This document shows positions 48,831 to 58,863 of a stretch of 64,000 nt of DNA, one piece after another. The notes below the pieces were generated by a model. It was not told the origin of the DNA. It saw nothing but the letters and a program-made list of their open reading frames with translations, and did not search any database. The position numbers and the translations under genes were made by a program. The stretch is taken from positions 59,739 through 123,738 of the forward strand of contig NZ_JBHSNF010000006.1 in the NCBI RefSeq assembly GCF_042657065.1. The letters are read 5' to 3'. The DNA is from Rhodanobacter ginsengisoli. Its GTDB lineage: Bacteria > Pseudomonadota > Gammaproteobacteria > Xanthomonadales > Rhodanobacteraceae. The number at the start of each line of letters is the position of its first letter. The first letter of the stretch is position 1.

Positions 48831-51758
48831 ATGAATCGTCGTCGTCTGTCGTGGGCGTTTGTCGAGCAGCCCCGTTTTCAGCGCATGCACCCGTTGGCTG
48901 CGGCGTGCGCCGCCGCGCTGTTCTTCGTCATGACCACCCATGCGGCGTCGGCGCAGCAGGCGCCGGAGCAGACTCAGGCGAAGACCCCGACTGCCGAGCC
49001 GACGCTGCCCGAGCAGCGTGCGAAGACCAAGGCCGCGGCCGGCAGGAAGTCCAGGCCGGCAGCGACCGAACTCGGCACCGTCGTGGTGACCGGTATCGCC
49101 GGCAGCATCCAGAGCGCGATCAAGGTCAAGGAGAACTCCGACGACATCGTCGAGGCGATCTCCGCCGAGGACATCGGCAAGCTGCCGGACGTCAGCATTG
49201 CCGACAGCCTGGCGCGGCTGCCGGGACTGGCGACGCAGCGGGTGGACGGCCAGGCCAGCGCGATCTCGATCCGCGGTCTTTCGCCGGACTTCGCCGGCAC
49301 CACGCTCGACGGGCGCGAGCAGGCGACGATCGGCGAGAACCGGGGCGTCCAATACGATCAATATCCGGCCGAGCTGATCAATGGCGCGACGGTGTACAAG
49401 ACCCCGGACGCCAGCCTGGTGGGTCAGGGGCTGTCCGGCACGGTGGATCTGCACACGATCAATCCGCTGGACCTGCCCGGGCGCGCCCTGGTGTTCAATC
49501 TGCGCGGCGAGCACAACAGCAACGGCAACCTCAATCCCGGGACCGGCACGGGAAACAGCGGGCACCGGGCGAGCTTCTCGTATGTCGACCAGTTCCTCAA
49601 CCACACGCTGGGCCTGGCCATCGGCATCGCCCAGGTCGATCAGCCGATCCAGGAGAAGCAATACCAGGCCTGGTGGTGGAGCGCGGACAACGGTTCGGCC
49701 GGCATCGACCAGAATTGGGGCGGGCCGCACACGCCGGGCATGCCGGACAATGTGATCTCGCAGGAAGGCATGCAGTTGCGCGCGCAGTCGCAGGACCAGA
49801 AGCGCAACGGCCTGATGACCGTGCTCGAATGGGCGCCCAACGACTCGTACTACTCCAAGCTCGACCTGTACTACTCCACTTTCGACAAGCGGAAGTTCAC
49901 CAACGGCGCGCAATGGTCCAGCACGCCGTGGGACAACGTCTCGTACGACAACGTGGGCGTGTCGCCCGGGCAGCCGCTGCCGATCGTCACTTCGGGCACG
50001 GTGAACGGCATCGCGCCGATCCTGCAGAACGAATACACGAAGGAACACGACAAGCTGTATTCGATCGGCTGGAACAACAAGCTCTATCTCGGCGACTGGA
50101 CGGCCATGGCCGATCTGTCGTCCTCCAGCGCCACGGTGAAGTTGCACGATGCCTACCTGTTCAGCGGGCTGGCCAATGGCGCGTTCACCAGCGTCGACTT
50201 CAACACGCCCGCCGGTGCCGGTTACCCCGATTTCAGGCCGGGTGTCGACCTGGCCAACCCCGCCACCGTGGTCTTTACCGATCCGGACAACTACGGTTAC
50301 AACGGGCGCGAGGAGTTCGACCGCCAGGTCGACAAGATCCATGCCCTGCGCCTGCAGGTGAGCCATCCGGTGGGCTGGATTTTCAGCAGCATGGATCTCG
50401 GCCTGGACTACTCGGACCGCACCAAGACCAAGCACGCCGACGTCAACTTCGCCTGGCTGAACGGCAACGGCTCCACCTCGGACACCTACCAGAACCATTT
50501 CAGCACGCCGATCAATCCGGCACTGCTGTACAACCCGACATCGCTCGCCTATGGCGGCATCCCGGGGATCCTGAACTACGACGTGCTGGGCGCCATGTAC
50601 AGCCAGTTCTACCTGACCCAGCAGAACGGGCAGGGCGACTGGAGCCGCAACTACACGGTCGAGGAAAAGGTGCCGCTGGCCTATGCCCGGTTCAACATCG
50701 ACACGACCGTGGCGGGTATCCCGCTGCGCGGCAACGTCGGCGTGCAGTTCGTGCACACGGACCAGTCCTCCGACGCCCTGCAGACCAACGGCAACACCCT
50801 GGTCGGCAAGATCTCCGGCGGCGCCTCGTACAACAACGTACTGCCCAGCCTGAACCTGGTCGCCAAACTCGGCGACCGGCAATACCTGCGCTTCGGCCTG
50901 GCCAAGACCATGGCGCGCGGCCGCATCGACGACGAGAAGGTTTCCACCTCCGCCGGGGTGTCGAAGATCACCAATGGCCCGGCCGCCGGGCAGGTGCTCT
51001 GGTCCGGCAGCGGCGGCAACCCCCGCTTGCGGCCTTACGTCGCGGTGGGTGCCGACCTGTCGTGGGAGAAGTACTTCGGTGAGGCGAGTTACGTGGCGGT
51101 CGCGGCGTTCCACAAGAACCTGCTGAACTACATCTACAACCAGACCGTTCTCGATTACGATTTTTCGAACTACACCAACGACACGCCGACGCTGGTGCCC
51201 ACCAGCAACATCGGCTCCTTCACCACGCCGAAAAACGGCACCGGCGGCAAGATGGACGGGCTGGAATTGTCCGGCGCGCTGGAGGGTGGCTTGCTGGCGC
51301 ACGCGCTGGAAGGGTTTGGCGTGCAGGCGAACTACTCGCTGACCAACAGCTCCATCCCGACCAGTTCCATATCGTCGATCCCGGGCAGTCCCGGCACGCT
51401 GCCCGGTTTGTCGCGAAAGGTGGCGAACCTGACCTTGTTCTATGAGCGGTACGGGTTCTCGGTGCGCGTGGCCGAACGCTATCGCTCGTCGTTCACCGGC
51501 GAGGCCGTGGCCCTGTTCGACCAGCTCGGCTACACCAGGATCCTGGCCAACCGGCAGACCGACCTGCAGTTGGGCTATGCCTTCTCCAGCGGCCGCTGGA
51601 ACGGGCTGTCGATCCTGCTGCAGGTCAACAACCTGGGCAATTCGCCGGATTCCACGGTGCAGGTCGCCACGCTCCCGAACAACGTGCCGATGACCCGGCC
51701 GCTGGAATACGACACCTGGGGGCGCACCGTGCTGCTTGGCTTCAACTACAAGATCTAG
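48831..51758 (+). CDS. TonB-dependent receptor of the glucan locus
   Basis: 975 residues. Signal peptide ends near AASAQQ; an Ala/Lys-rich linker precedes the plug with DIVEAISAEDIGKLPDVSIADSLARLPG and IRGLSPDFAGTTLDGREQATIGENR. The barrel ends VLLGFNYKI. It belongs to the long Xanthomonas/Caulobacter carbohydrate-receptor class. AGGGGA precedes the ATG. The following GH3 and GH30 genes suggest import of beta-gluco-oligosaccharides. Confidence 0.87.
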   Translation: MNRRRLSWAFVEQPRFQRMHPLAAACAAALFFVMTTHAASAQQAPEQTQAKTPTAEPTLPEQRAKTKAAAGRKSRPAATELGTVVVTGIAGSIQSAIKVKENSDDIVEAISAEDIGKLPDVSIADSLARLPGLATQRVDGQASAISIRGLSPDFAGTTLDGREQATIGENRGVQYDQYPAELINGATVYKTPDASLVGQGLSGTVDLHTINPLDLPGRALVFNLRGEHNSNGNLNPGTGTGNSGHRASFSYVDQFLNHTLGLAIGIAQVDQPIQEKQYQAWWWSADNGSAGIDQNWGGPHTPGMPDNVISQEGMQLRAQSQDQKRNGLMTVLEWAPNDSYYSKLDLYYSTFDKRKFTNGAQWSSTPWDNVSYDNVGVSPGQPLPIVTSGTVNGIAPILQNEYTKEHDKLYSIGWNNKLYLGDWTAMADLSSSSATVKLHDAYLFSGLANGAFTSVDFNTPAGAGYPDFRPGVDLANPATVVFTDPDNYGYNGREEFDRQVDKIHALRLQVSHPVGWIFSSMDLGLDYSDRTKTKHADVNFAWLNGNGSTSDTYQNHFSTPINPALLYNPTSLAYGGIPGILNYDVLGAMYSQFYLTQQNGQGDWSRNYTVEEKVPLAYARFNIDTTVAGIPLRGNVGVQFVHTDQSSDALQTNGNTLVGKISGGASYNNVLPSLNLVAKLGDRQYLRFGLAKTMARGRIDDEKVSTSAGVSKITNGPAAGQVLWSGSGGNPRLRPYVAVGADLSWEKYFGEASYVAVAAFHKNLLNYIYNQTVLDYDFSNYTNDTPTLVPTSNIGSFTTPKNGTGGKMDGLELSGALEGGLLAHALEGFGVQANYSLTNSSIPTSSISSIPGSPGTLPGLSRKVANLTLFYERYGFSVRVAERYRSSFTGEAVALFDQLGYTRILANRQTDLQLGYAFSSGRWNGLSILLQVNNLGNSPDSTVQVATLPNNVPMTRPLEYDTWGRTVLLGFNYKI

Positions 51759-51763
51759 CCTCC

Positions 51764-51792
51764 CCGGGCGCCGCACCGCGGCGCCCGGTTTC
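51764..51792 (+). terminator. Terminator-like hairpin after the TonB receptor gene
   Basis: An 11-bp perfect GC stem (CCGGGCGCCGC with GCGGCGCCCGG, loop ACC) starts 5 bp after the receptor stop and is followed by TTT then C residues. Strong stem, short U-tract. Confidence 0.7.
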
Positions 51793-51952
51793 CCCTGATG
51801 TGACCCCGTGCGCGCTTCTTCCCCTGCCGGCGGGGCCGCGCCGCAGTAGCATGGGCGCCAGGGAAGTGGAAGTCAGCGCAGTCCGAGCGTCTCGCCGGAA
51901 ACCACGTGCCTGTAGAGCGTCAGGCGAATGCTGTAGAGAATCGAGGCTGCTG

Positions 51953-54568
51953 ATGGTCCGTACAAGATGGTTGGGTTGGATGGGTGCCGCGCTGGCGACG
52001 GTCGGCTGCGCGGGCGCCGTGTTGGCCGCCGATGCGGCCGCGGCCGAACGGTCCCCCTCCGCGCCGGCATCGGGCTTCGTCCAGCAGCTTCCGGAGCCGA
52101 CCCACTACCGGGACTGGCCGGCGATCAAGAGCCGGCTGCCCGCCGATCCCGTGCTGGAAGCGCGCGTGCGCAGGATCGTGGCCAGCATGACCCTGGCCCA
52201 GAAAATCGGCCAGATGACCCAGGCCGAGATCAAGTCGATCACGCCGGCCGAGGTGACCCGGTTCTACATCGGCTCGGTGCTCAACGGCGGCGGCTCCTGG
52301 CCTGCCGGCAACAAGCACGCCGGGATCAAGGACTGGCTGGCGCTGTCCGACGCCTACTACGACGCGTCGATGGCCACCGATGCGGCGATCAAGGTGCCGA
52401 TCATCTGGGGCATCGACGCCGTGCACGGCGACAACAATGTCTTCGGCGCGACGATGTTCCCGCACAACATCGGCCTGGGCGCGGCGCACGACCCGGCGCT
52501 GATCGAGGCCATCGGTGCCGCCACCGCCCGCGCGGTGCGCGCCACCGGCGTCGAGTGGGCGTTCGCGCCGACCCTGGCGGTGGCACAGAATGCCCGTTGG
52601 GGACGCACCTACGAAAGCTTTTCCACCGAGGGCCCGCTGGTGCGCGCCTACGCCCGTGCCTACGTGACCGGGCTGCAGGGCGACTTCGGCGATCACCACG
52701 TGATGGCCACGGCCAAGCATTTCATCGGCGACGGCGCGACCCGAAACGGCAAGGACCAGGGCGAGGCCGGGGTCAGCCGGTTCGACATGATCAACACGCA
52801 CGGCGCGGGTTATTTCGGCGCGCTCGAGGCCGGCGTGCAGAGCGTGATGGCGTCCTACAGCAGCTGGGACGACGTGGCCGCCGGCGTCGACTACGGCAAG
52901 ATGTCCGGCGCCCGCGCGCTGCTGACCGGGGCGTTGAAGGACAAGATGGGCTTCGACGGCTTCATCGTGTCCGACTGGAATGCGATCGGCCAGTTGCCCG
53001 GCTGCAGCAACGCCAGCTGTCCGCAGGCGATCAAGGCCGGCATCGACATGGTGATGGTGCCCGACGACTGGAAGGCCTTCATCGCCAACACCACGCGTCA
53101 GGTCAACGACGGCGAGATCCCGCTGGCGCGCATCGACGATGCGGTCAGTCGCATCGTCCGGGCCAAGCTGCGCATGGGCCTGTTCGGCACCCGGCCTTCG
53201 CAGCGGGCCGGGGCGGGTGACGCCGGGCTACTGCAGAGCCGTGCGCTGGCGCGGCGGGCGGTACGCGAGTCGCTGGTGCTGCTGAAGAACAACCATCGCG
53301 CGCTGCCGTTGCGGCGCGGCGCGAAGATCCTGGTCGTCGGCAAGAGCGCCGACAGCCTGTCCAACCAGACCGGCGGCTGGTCGTTGACCTGGCAGGGCAC
53401 GGGCAACGGCAACGCCGATTTCCCGAACGGCGAGAGCATCCTGGCCGGGCTGCGCGACGCCGACGGCGCGGCGAACGTCAGCTACAGCGAAACGGCGCAG
53501 GGCGTCGATCTCAAGGCGTTCGACGCGATCGTGGCGGTGATCGGCGAGACCCCGTACGCGGAGACCATGGGCGACATCCTGCCTTCGGCCACGATGCGGC
53601 ACAGTGATCGTCATCCGGAGGATCTGGCCGTGCTGCAGACGGTGGCCAGGGCGCACAAGCCCGTCGTCACGGTGTTCGTCGCTGGCCGTCCGCTGTACGT
53701 CAACGACCTGCTCAACCTGTCCGACGCGTTCGTGGCCGCCTGGCTGCCCGGCACCGAGGGCGCAGGCGTGGCCGACGTGCTGTTTGCCGCCCGGTCGGCC
53801 GCCGGCCGCTACGACTTCCGCGGCACGCTGGCTGCGCCGTGGCCCGCCGTGCCGTGTCCCTATGCGGGCGCAGCCAGCGACAAGGCCGGGCGCTGGCTGT
53901 TCGCGCCGAGCTACGGGCTGCGCTATCCCGACCACCACGTGATGAGTACGCTGCCCACCTATCCGGCCGTCGACGCCTGCGCCGAGGCGTCGGCGCTGTC
54001 GGTGTTCCACACGCTGGCCGTGCCGCCGTTCGCGCTCTATCTGGCCGACGGGAATCCGCAGCACCCGGCGCACGAAGTGGGGACGGACCTCAACGCGGTC
54101 ATCGAGTGGCCGGCCAGCCATCCGCTGCTGCGCCTGCGCACGGTCCAGGTCAACACGCAGCAGGACGCCAAGTCCGTCAGCTGGCTCGGCACCGGCCGGT
54201 TCTTCGCGCGGAGCCCGCAATCCAGAAACCTGATGCCGCTGGTCGCCGCCCATGCCGCCCTGCAGTTCGATGTGGTGATCGCCACGCCGGCCAGGGGGGC
54301 GGTAAAGGTGTACATGGGCTGCGGCGAGCACTGCACTCGCAGCGTCGACCTGACCCGTACCTTCGGCCGCTATGCAAGCGGTACCCGCCACACCGTGTCG
54401 ATTCCGCTGCAGTGCTTCATCCGGGGCGGCAGCGACCTGTCGCATGTCGACGTGCCGTTTGGCATGCTGGCGTCGGCGCCGTTTTCCGCCGCGTTTGCCG
54501 ATGTGAAGATCGTCAGGGCGGCGGCCGGGCGGGCCGACTTGCCCTGCGCAAGCGTGGATGCTCCATGA
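51953..54568 (+). CDS. GH3 exo-beta-glucosidase (ExoP-like)
   Basis: 871 residues: signal peptide to about VLAADA, then the GH3 TIM barrel (MTLAQKIGQMTQAEIKSI; WGIDAVHGDNNVFGATMFPHNIGLGA; KHFIGDGAT). The nucleophile Asp is in GFDGFIVSDWNA (about residue 341). An alpha/beta sandwich follows (AVIGETPYAETMGD), then a C-terminal beta-rich region as in ExoP-type exo-1,3/1,4-beta-glucanases. GAGG lies 8 bp before the ATG. It removes glucose from beta-glucans in the periplasm or at the surface. The GH30 gene follows. Confidence 0.9.
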   Translation: MVRTRWLGWMGAALATVGCAGAVLAADAAAAERSPSAPASGFVQQLPEPTHYRDWPAIKSRLPADPVLEARVRRIVASMTLAQKIGQMTQAEIKSITPAEVTRFYIGSVLNGGGSWPAGNKHAGIKDWLALSDAYYDASMATDAAIKVPIIWGIDAVHGDNNVFGATMFPHNIGLGAAHDPALIEAIGAATARAVRATGVEWAFAPTLAVAQNARWGRTYESFSTEGPLVRAYARAYVTGLQGDFGDHHVMATAKHFIGDGATRNGKDQGEAGVSRFDMINTHGAGYFGALEAGVQSVMASYSSWDDVAAGVDYGKMSGARALLTGALKDKMGFDGFIVSDWNAIGQLPGCSNASCPQAIKAGIDMVMVPDDWKAFIANTTRQVNDGEIPLARIDDAVSRIVRAKLRMGLFGTRPSQRAGAGDAGLLQSRALARRAVRESLVLLKNNHRALPLRRGAKILVVGKSADSLSNQTGGWSLTWQGTGNGNADFPNGESILAGLRDADGAANVSYSETAQGVDLKAFDAIVAVIGETPYAETMGDILPSATMRHSDRHPEDLAVLQTVARAHKPVVTVFVAGRPLYVNDLLNLSDAFVAAWLPGTEGAGVADVLFAARSAAGRYDFRGTLAAPWPAVPCPYAGAASDKAGRWLFAPSYGLRYPDHHVMSTLPTYPAVDACAEASALSVFHTLAVPPFALYLADGNPQHPAHEVGTDLNAVIEWPASHPLLRLRTVQVNTQQDAKSVSWLGTGRFFARSPQSRNLMPLVAAHAALQFDVVIATPARGAVKVYMGCGEHCTRSVDLTRTFGRYASGTRHTVSIPLQCFIRGGSDLSHVDVPFGMLASAPFSAAFADVKIVRAAAGRADLPCASVDAP

Positions 54569-54622
54569 CGGTGAGGTGGTTGCAGGTGCGTGGCGACAAA
54601 TTCGAACGGGGTTGCATGCGTC

Positions 54623-56200
54623 ATGGCTGAGCACGATCGCGTCTCTCGCTGGATCGTGGCCTGGTGCCTGCTCCTGCTGGCGCTGTTCACGGTGCTCGTC
54701 GTGTATGCGTCGCGCCCCCGGCCGCCGGCCATCGGGCCGATCTTTGTTCCGGCGCCACTGCCGGCGCGAGCCACGGTCAAGCTGTGGTTGAGCACGGGGG
54801 ACCAGCGACTGCGTCTGGCGCAGCAGCCCGACATCGACATGATCGCGCAGGACGGTCTGCCGGCCGAGGTCGTGATCGATACCAGCAAGACCTATCAATC
54901 CATCGTCGGTTTCGGCGCAGCGCTGACCGACTCGTCGGCGTGGCTGATCGCGAACAAGATGGATGAGCGCCAGCGCAGTGCGCTGTTGCAGGAGCTGTTT
55001 GGTCCGCCACCCAACCTCAACCTCAACATGACGCGCCTGACCATCGGCGCCTCGGATTTTTCGCTGCAGCAATACACCCTGGACGACCTTCCGGCCGGCG
55101 GGGTCGATCCGGCATTGCAGTATTTCAATGTCGCCTCGAACCTGCGCGACGTCATACCGACCGTGCGCGAGGCGATGGCGTTCAATCCCCGGCTGCACGT
55201 CATCGCGTCATCGTGGAGCGCGCCGGCGTGGATGAAGACCAGCGCAAACCTGATCGGCGGCGAGTTGCTGCCCCAGTTCGAAAGCACGTATGCGGACTAC
55301 CTCGTCCGGTACGTCGACACCTTCCGCCGATACGGCATCCCCATCTTCGCGCTGACCCTGCAGAACGAACCGGGCTTCGTGCCGGTGACCTACCCGGGCA
55401 TGGAACTCGCGGCGGCCACGCGGACGCGCATCATCACGCAGTATCTCGGTCCGGCGCTGGCGAGCCGCAAGCCAAAGACACTCCTCCTCACCTGGGATCA
55501 CAACTGGGACGAACCCGAGCAGCCGCTGAGCGTGTTGGCCGATCCCGCGGCCTCTCGCTATGTCGATGGCGTGGCGTGGCACTGCTACCGCGGCAGTGCC
55601 TATGCGCAGGGTCCGGTGCACCACCAGTTTCCCCACAAGGACAGCTACATCACCGAATGTTCCGGTGGTGACTGGGAATACAAGAAAAACGACGAGCTGC
55701 TCTGGTTCGCGCGAAACCTGCTGCTCGAGGGCGTCCGCAACTGGGCGCGCGGCGTGGTGTACTGGAACCTGGCGCTGGACGAGAACTATGGTCCGCACCT
55801 GGGCGGCTGCGGCAACTGCAAGGGACTGGTGACGATCGACTCGCGCACGGGCGCGGTGAGCCGCAATGCCGAATACTACGCGTTCGCGCACTTCAGTCGA
55901 TTCGTCCTGCCCGGCGCCGTGCGGGTGCGATCCACCGCCACGGACAAGGGCATCGAGAACGTGGCCTTCCAGAACGCCGTCGGCGGATCGGTCGTCCTGG
56001 TGGTGGTGAACAGCAACACCGACGCGCGCCTGCTCTCCGTTTCGCAGAACGAAACCCGCTTCGACTACACGCTGCCCGCGCAGAGCGTGGCGACGTTCGT
56101 GTGGAACCCGGACCAGACCAACGAGTCCCTGGGCAAGGCAGGCTCAGCCCCCGTCAAGAGGACTCCCGTGGCGACCGTCACAAGCGAGTCGGATGAGTGA
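54623..56200 (+). CDS. GH30 family glycosidase (glucosylceramidase / beta-1,6-glucanase type)
   Basis: 525 residues: N-terminal membrane anchor or uncleaved signal (WIVAWCLLLLALFTVLVVYA), then the GH30 barrel starting SIVGFGAALTDSSAW. Catalytic acid/base Glu is in LQNEPGF, the nucleophile Glu in YITECSGGDW. The barrel is followed by the beta-sandwich FALFSRFVLPGA-like region (HFSRFVLPGAVRV). Family members cleave beta-1,6-glucan, glucosylceramide or beta-xyloside links. With GH3 and the receptor it suggests breakdown of a mixed beta-glucan. The start at 54623 (ATG) is uncertain; a GTG at 54590 is in frame. Confidence 0.87.
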   Translation: MAEHDRVSRWIVAWCLLLLALFTVLVVYASRPRPPAIGPIFVPAPLPARATVKLWLSTGDQRLRLAQQPDIDMIAQDGLPAEVVIDTSKTYQSIVGFGAALTDSSAWLIANKMDERQRSALLQELFGPPPNLNLNMTRLTIGASDFSLQQYTLDDLPAGGVDPALQYFNVASNLRDVIPTVREAMAFNPRLHVIASSWSAPAWMKTSANLIGGELLPQFESTYADYLVRYVDTFRRYGIPIFALTLQNEPGFVPVTYPGMELAAATRTRIITQYLGPALASRKPKTLLLTWDHNWDEPEQPLSVLADPAASRYVDGVAWHCYRGSAYAQGPVHHQFPHKDSYITECSGGDWEYKKNDELLWFARNLLLEGVRNWARGVVYWNLALDENYGPHLGGCGNCKGLVTIDSRTGAVSRNAEYYAFAHFSRFVLPGAVRVRSTATDKGIENVAFQNAVGGSVVLVVVNSNTDARLLSVSQNETRFDYTLPAQSVATFVWNPDQTNESLGKAGSAPVKRTPVATVTSESDE

Positions 56201-56325
56201 CGCGCCCGGCCGGGGGATGGAGGAAGTCACTCGCATTCAACGGCCTCCGTCCACTTGTCTCGACCCTTGTCCGCGGAACGCATGAAGCGCTCAGGCTTGT
56301 TTCGGCAGGTCGGGCGAGCACGGCT

Positions 56326-56706
56326 CTAGATCAGGGGCAGCGCCATCATGACGAGACTGGCAACGCCGACTAGCCACACCAGCGATCGCACGACGGGGAC
56401 GCCACTCACATAGGCCGGCACGTAGACGACACGCGCGACGAGGAAGAGCGCTGCCGCATGGGTCACCTTGCCTGTGTCGCCACCCTTGACCAGCGCCAGC
56501 AGTGCCAGTGCGAGGAATATCGGCAAAGCCTCCAGCAGGTTGTTCTTGGCGCGTTCCAGCCGGCCCGCGATCACCGACTTTTCCGGCGGAGTGTCGCGGT
56601 TGCCCACGATGCCCCACAGATCGAAGCCGAAGCGCGAGGTCTCCTGCAGGAAGATCTGCACCATGTAAAGCGCCAGCACCAGAAGGATGATGGTTGTCAG
56701 GGTCAT
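56326..56706 (-). CDS. MAPEG-family membrane protein
   Basis: 126 residues with four hydrophobic helices. FDLWGIVGNRDTPPEKSVIAGRLERAKNNLLEALPIF contains the MAPEG signature RxxRAxxNxxE (here RLERAKNNLLE). AARVVYVPAYVSGVP is the typical second motif. Members include glutathione-dependent membrane transferases, but bacterial forms are mostly of unknown activity. GAGGAA precedes the ATG. The gene is followed by the convergent GH30 gene and preceded by the methyltransferase gene at 56768. Confidence 0.85.
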   Translation of the reverse strand: MTLTTIILLVLALYMVQIFLQETSRFGFDLWGIVGNRDTPPEKSVIAGRLERAKNNLLEALPIFLALALLALVKGGDTGKVTHAAALFLVARVVYVPAYVSGVPVVRSLVWLVGVASLVMMALPLI

Positions 56707-56767
56707 CGGCGTGGGTTCCTCGTGAGGCCCGGAAGAGCGGTCTCGATGGTTGCTACGGAAAGTCGGG

Positions 56768-57496
56768 TCAGGTCGAACTGGCCCGTCGAGATTGACTGAA
56801 CCCGGCCCCGCCGTTCCCGCCGTCAGGCGAGGACGATGGCGACATCGGCGTGGCGATGACCACCTCGGAGGCCACACCCCAGGCGGTGACCACGGTGCGA
56901 TAGTGGATGCGCCAGGCTTCCGCGGGCAAGTAGTCCTCTGCGGACGTCGGGCGACAGCCACCGACCCAGTCCGGATTTCGCGTGAACAACCACCGCCAGA
57001 CGCCCATGACGAACCGGGACGATGCGGTGACGCCCGGCGTGATGCCGCACAGACAGAGCAAGCCACCCGGTTGCAGCACGCGCAAGGCTTCCGCGACCAA
57101 CTGGCGCTGCGCCGGGGCGGGCAGCAGATCGAACACGTAGGTCGAGACGAATCGGTCGACCGACGCATCCTTCAGCGCAAGCACGGGACTGCCGTCGACC
57201 AGCGCAACGGTCGCACGAGGGGCAAAGGGCGCGAGCCGCCGGGTAGCGAGCCGAACCATGGTGGAGCTGACGTCCGTGCCGAAGTAGCTCGCGGTATCCG
57301 GGAGGCGGTGTTGAAGAAGGCCCAGCGCGAATCGACCGGTTCCGCAGCCGAACTCGAAGACGCTCCGGGCCTCCGCAAAGGCTGCGTGTTCCGTCAGCGC
57401 CTCGAGCGCCCGATCCTCATAAAAGGCCTGGCTGTCCTGCTTCGCGCCGAACCTGTCGTAATACGACCGGGCTTCTTCCGTGGTGAGCGTACGCAT
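56768..57496 (-). CDS. Class I SAM-dependent methyltransferase
   Basis: 242 residues. SVFEFGCGTGRFALGLLQ is motif I of the Rossmann fold, TDVSSTMVRLATRRL motif II, and VDRFVSTYVFDLLP with VLQPGGLLCLCG the later motifs. The N-terminus SYYDRFGAKQDSQAFYEDRAL is typical of small-molecule methyltransferases. GGGAG lies 8 bp before the ATG at 57496. Substrate unknown. It is next to a second, O-methyltransferase-like gene that is frameshifted. Confidence 0.85.
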   Translation of the reverse strand: MRTLTTEEARSYYDRFGAKQDSQAFYEDRALEALTEHAAFAEARSVFEFGCGTGRFALGLLQHRLPDTASYFGTDVSSTMVRLATRRLAPFAPRATVALVDGSPVLALKDASVDRFVSTYVFDLLPAPAQRQLVAEALRVLQPGGLLCLCGITPGVTASSRFVMGVWRWLFTRNPDWVGGCRPTSAEDYLPAEAWRIHYRTVVTAWGVASEVVIATPMSPSSSPDGGNGGAGFSQSRRASST

Positions 57497-57603
57497 GCGA
57501 AGTTCTCCCTTGCCGAACACCCGAATCGAACCGGCCCGCGCCGCAAAAGGGGAGGGCGGACGCCATTCGCGATGGACTGCCTCCGTCCCCTTGTCGCGAA
57601 GGC

Positions 57604-58619
57604 CTACTTGATGCCAATGACCATCGAGTCCGGCCCGACAAGGGACTCGACCCGCGTGGTGGAGAATCCCGCCTCCTTCATCCAGGCGACGCAATCCGCA
57701 CCGGTATAGTCGAAGCCGCCCGTGGTTTCGATGAGCATGTTCAGGCTCATCAGCAGCCCAAAGGCGTTCTTCGAGCGATCGTCATCGATGATGGCCTCGT
57801 AGACGACGAGCGCGCCCCCCGCCGGAATGGCGTCGAACGCCTTTGCGATGAGCATCTTCTTCGTGGGCAGATCCCAGTCGTGCAGGATGTGCCCATCAGC
57901 ACGACGTCGGCCCTGGGGATGTCCTGCTTGAAGAAGTCCCCGGGCAGGAACGTGAGGCGGTCCGCGACGCCCGCGGCCGCGACGTACTCCTCGAACATCG
58001 GCGCCACTTCCGGCAAGTCGAATCCCGTGCCCTGGAGGTGTGGATTGGCCAGCGCGATCTGCGCCGCGAGATCGCCCTGCGCGGTACCCACGTCGACGAA
58101 CGTGCGGTAGTTCTTCCACGGGAAGGCCCGGGCGATGGCCATGTTGGCGCCGTGGCTGACACCGGTCATGGCAGCGAGAAACCCCTTCAGGCGCGCGGGA
58201 TCGGCGTAGAGCGTCTCGAACAGCGGGCCATTGTTCCTGTTCCTGATTTCGTTCTGTGGCGCTCCCGTGCGAAGCGCCTCCGTCAGATGCCCCCAGAACG
58301 GATAGAGGCGCTCGTTCGCCATCTCCAATATGCCGCCGATATACGAAAGCTTCTTTCGATCGAGGAACAGGTCGGTCTCCGGCGTGTTGCCATAGCCGTC
58401 GTCGCTTCGATGGAGGAAGCCGAGTGCCACCAGGGCATCGAGAAAGTCGCGCGCTGCGCGAGGGTGCAGGCCAAGGCGCCCGCTGATGGCATCCAGGGAC
58501 TCGGAGCCGCGCGACAGCTCGGTGAACAGCCCCATCTCGATCGCACTCAGGAGTGTCTTCGAAGCCCAGAACGCCAGGCCAGTCTGCAGAATCTTGTCCG
58601 GACTCGGTTGCTCGTTCAT
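57604..58619 (-). pseudogene. O-methyltransferase (Methyltransf_2 type) split by a frameshift
   Basis: From the ATG at 58619 (GGGGA upstream) the frame encodes an N-terminal dimerisation helix domain (LDAISGRLGLHPRAARDFLDAL) and VDVGTAQGDLAAQIALANPH of the SAM fold. It then breaks at about 57893 after ADVVLMG. The next frame resumes at HILHDWDLPTKKMLIAKAF, the characteristic family motif, and continues to a TAA at 57604. Adding one base (GGC CAC instead of GGCAC) restores a single 338-residue protein. It is either a real inactivating deletion or a sequencing error. No homopolymer longer than three is at the site. Confidence 0.8.
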
Positions 58620-58863
58620 TTCAGTTCCCCGTCGCAGGAGCAGGGTGCAGGAATGCCCCGAAGTATCCGCCCTCTGCGGCGTCATGGCGACCGGTCCTGG
58701 CAAGCTCCCACCGGTAACGCAGCGTTCCCTTGCCTTGCCGGGTTTCGAGTCGACGAAGTAGTCGACGCCCCGCGCGGATCCTTCGCGAGATGGGTGCGGG
58801 CAAAAAGTGGCGGCCCGTGGACGAAAGCCGGGATCGGGACGAGATTCAACTTTCGCCGTGCGC

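Noticed and set aside
47496..51776. Long minus-strand open frame opposite the YncE-like and TonB receptor genes
   Set aside because: No recognisable domain and a composition typical of complementary-strand translation; the plus-strand genes have signal peptides, ribosome-binding sites and family motifs.
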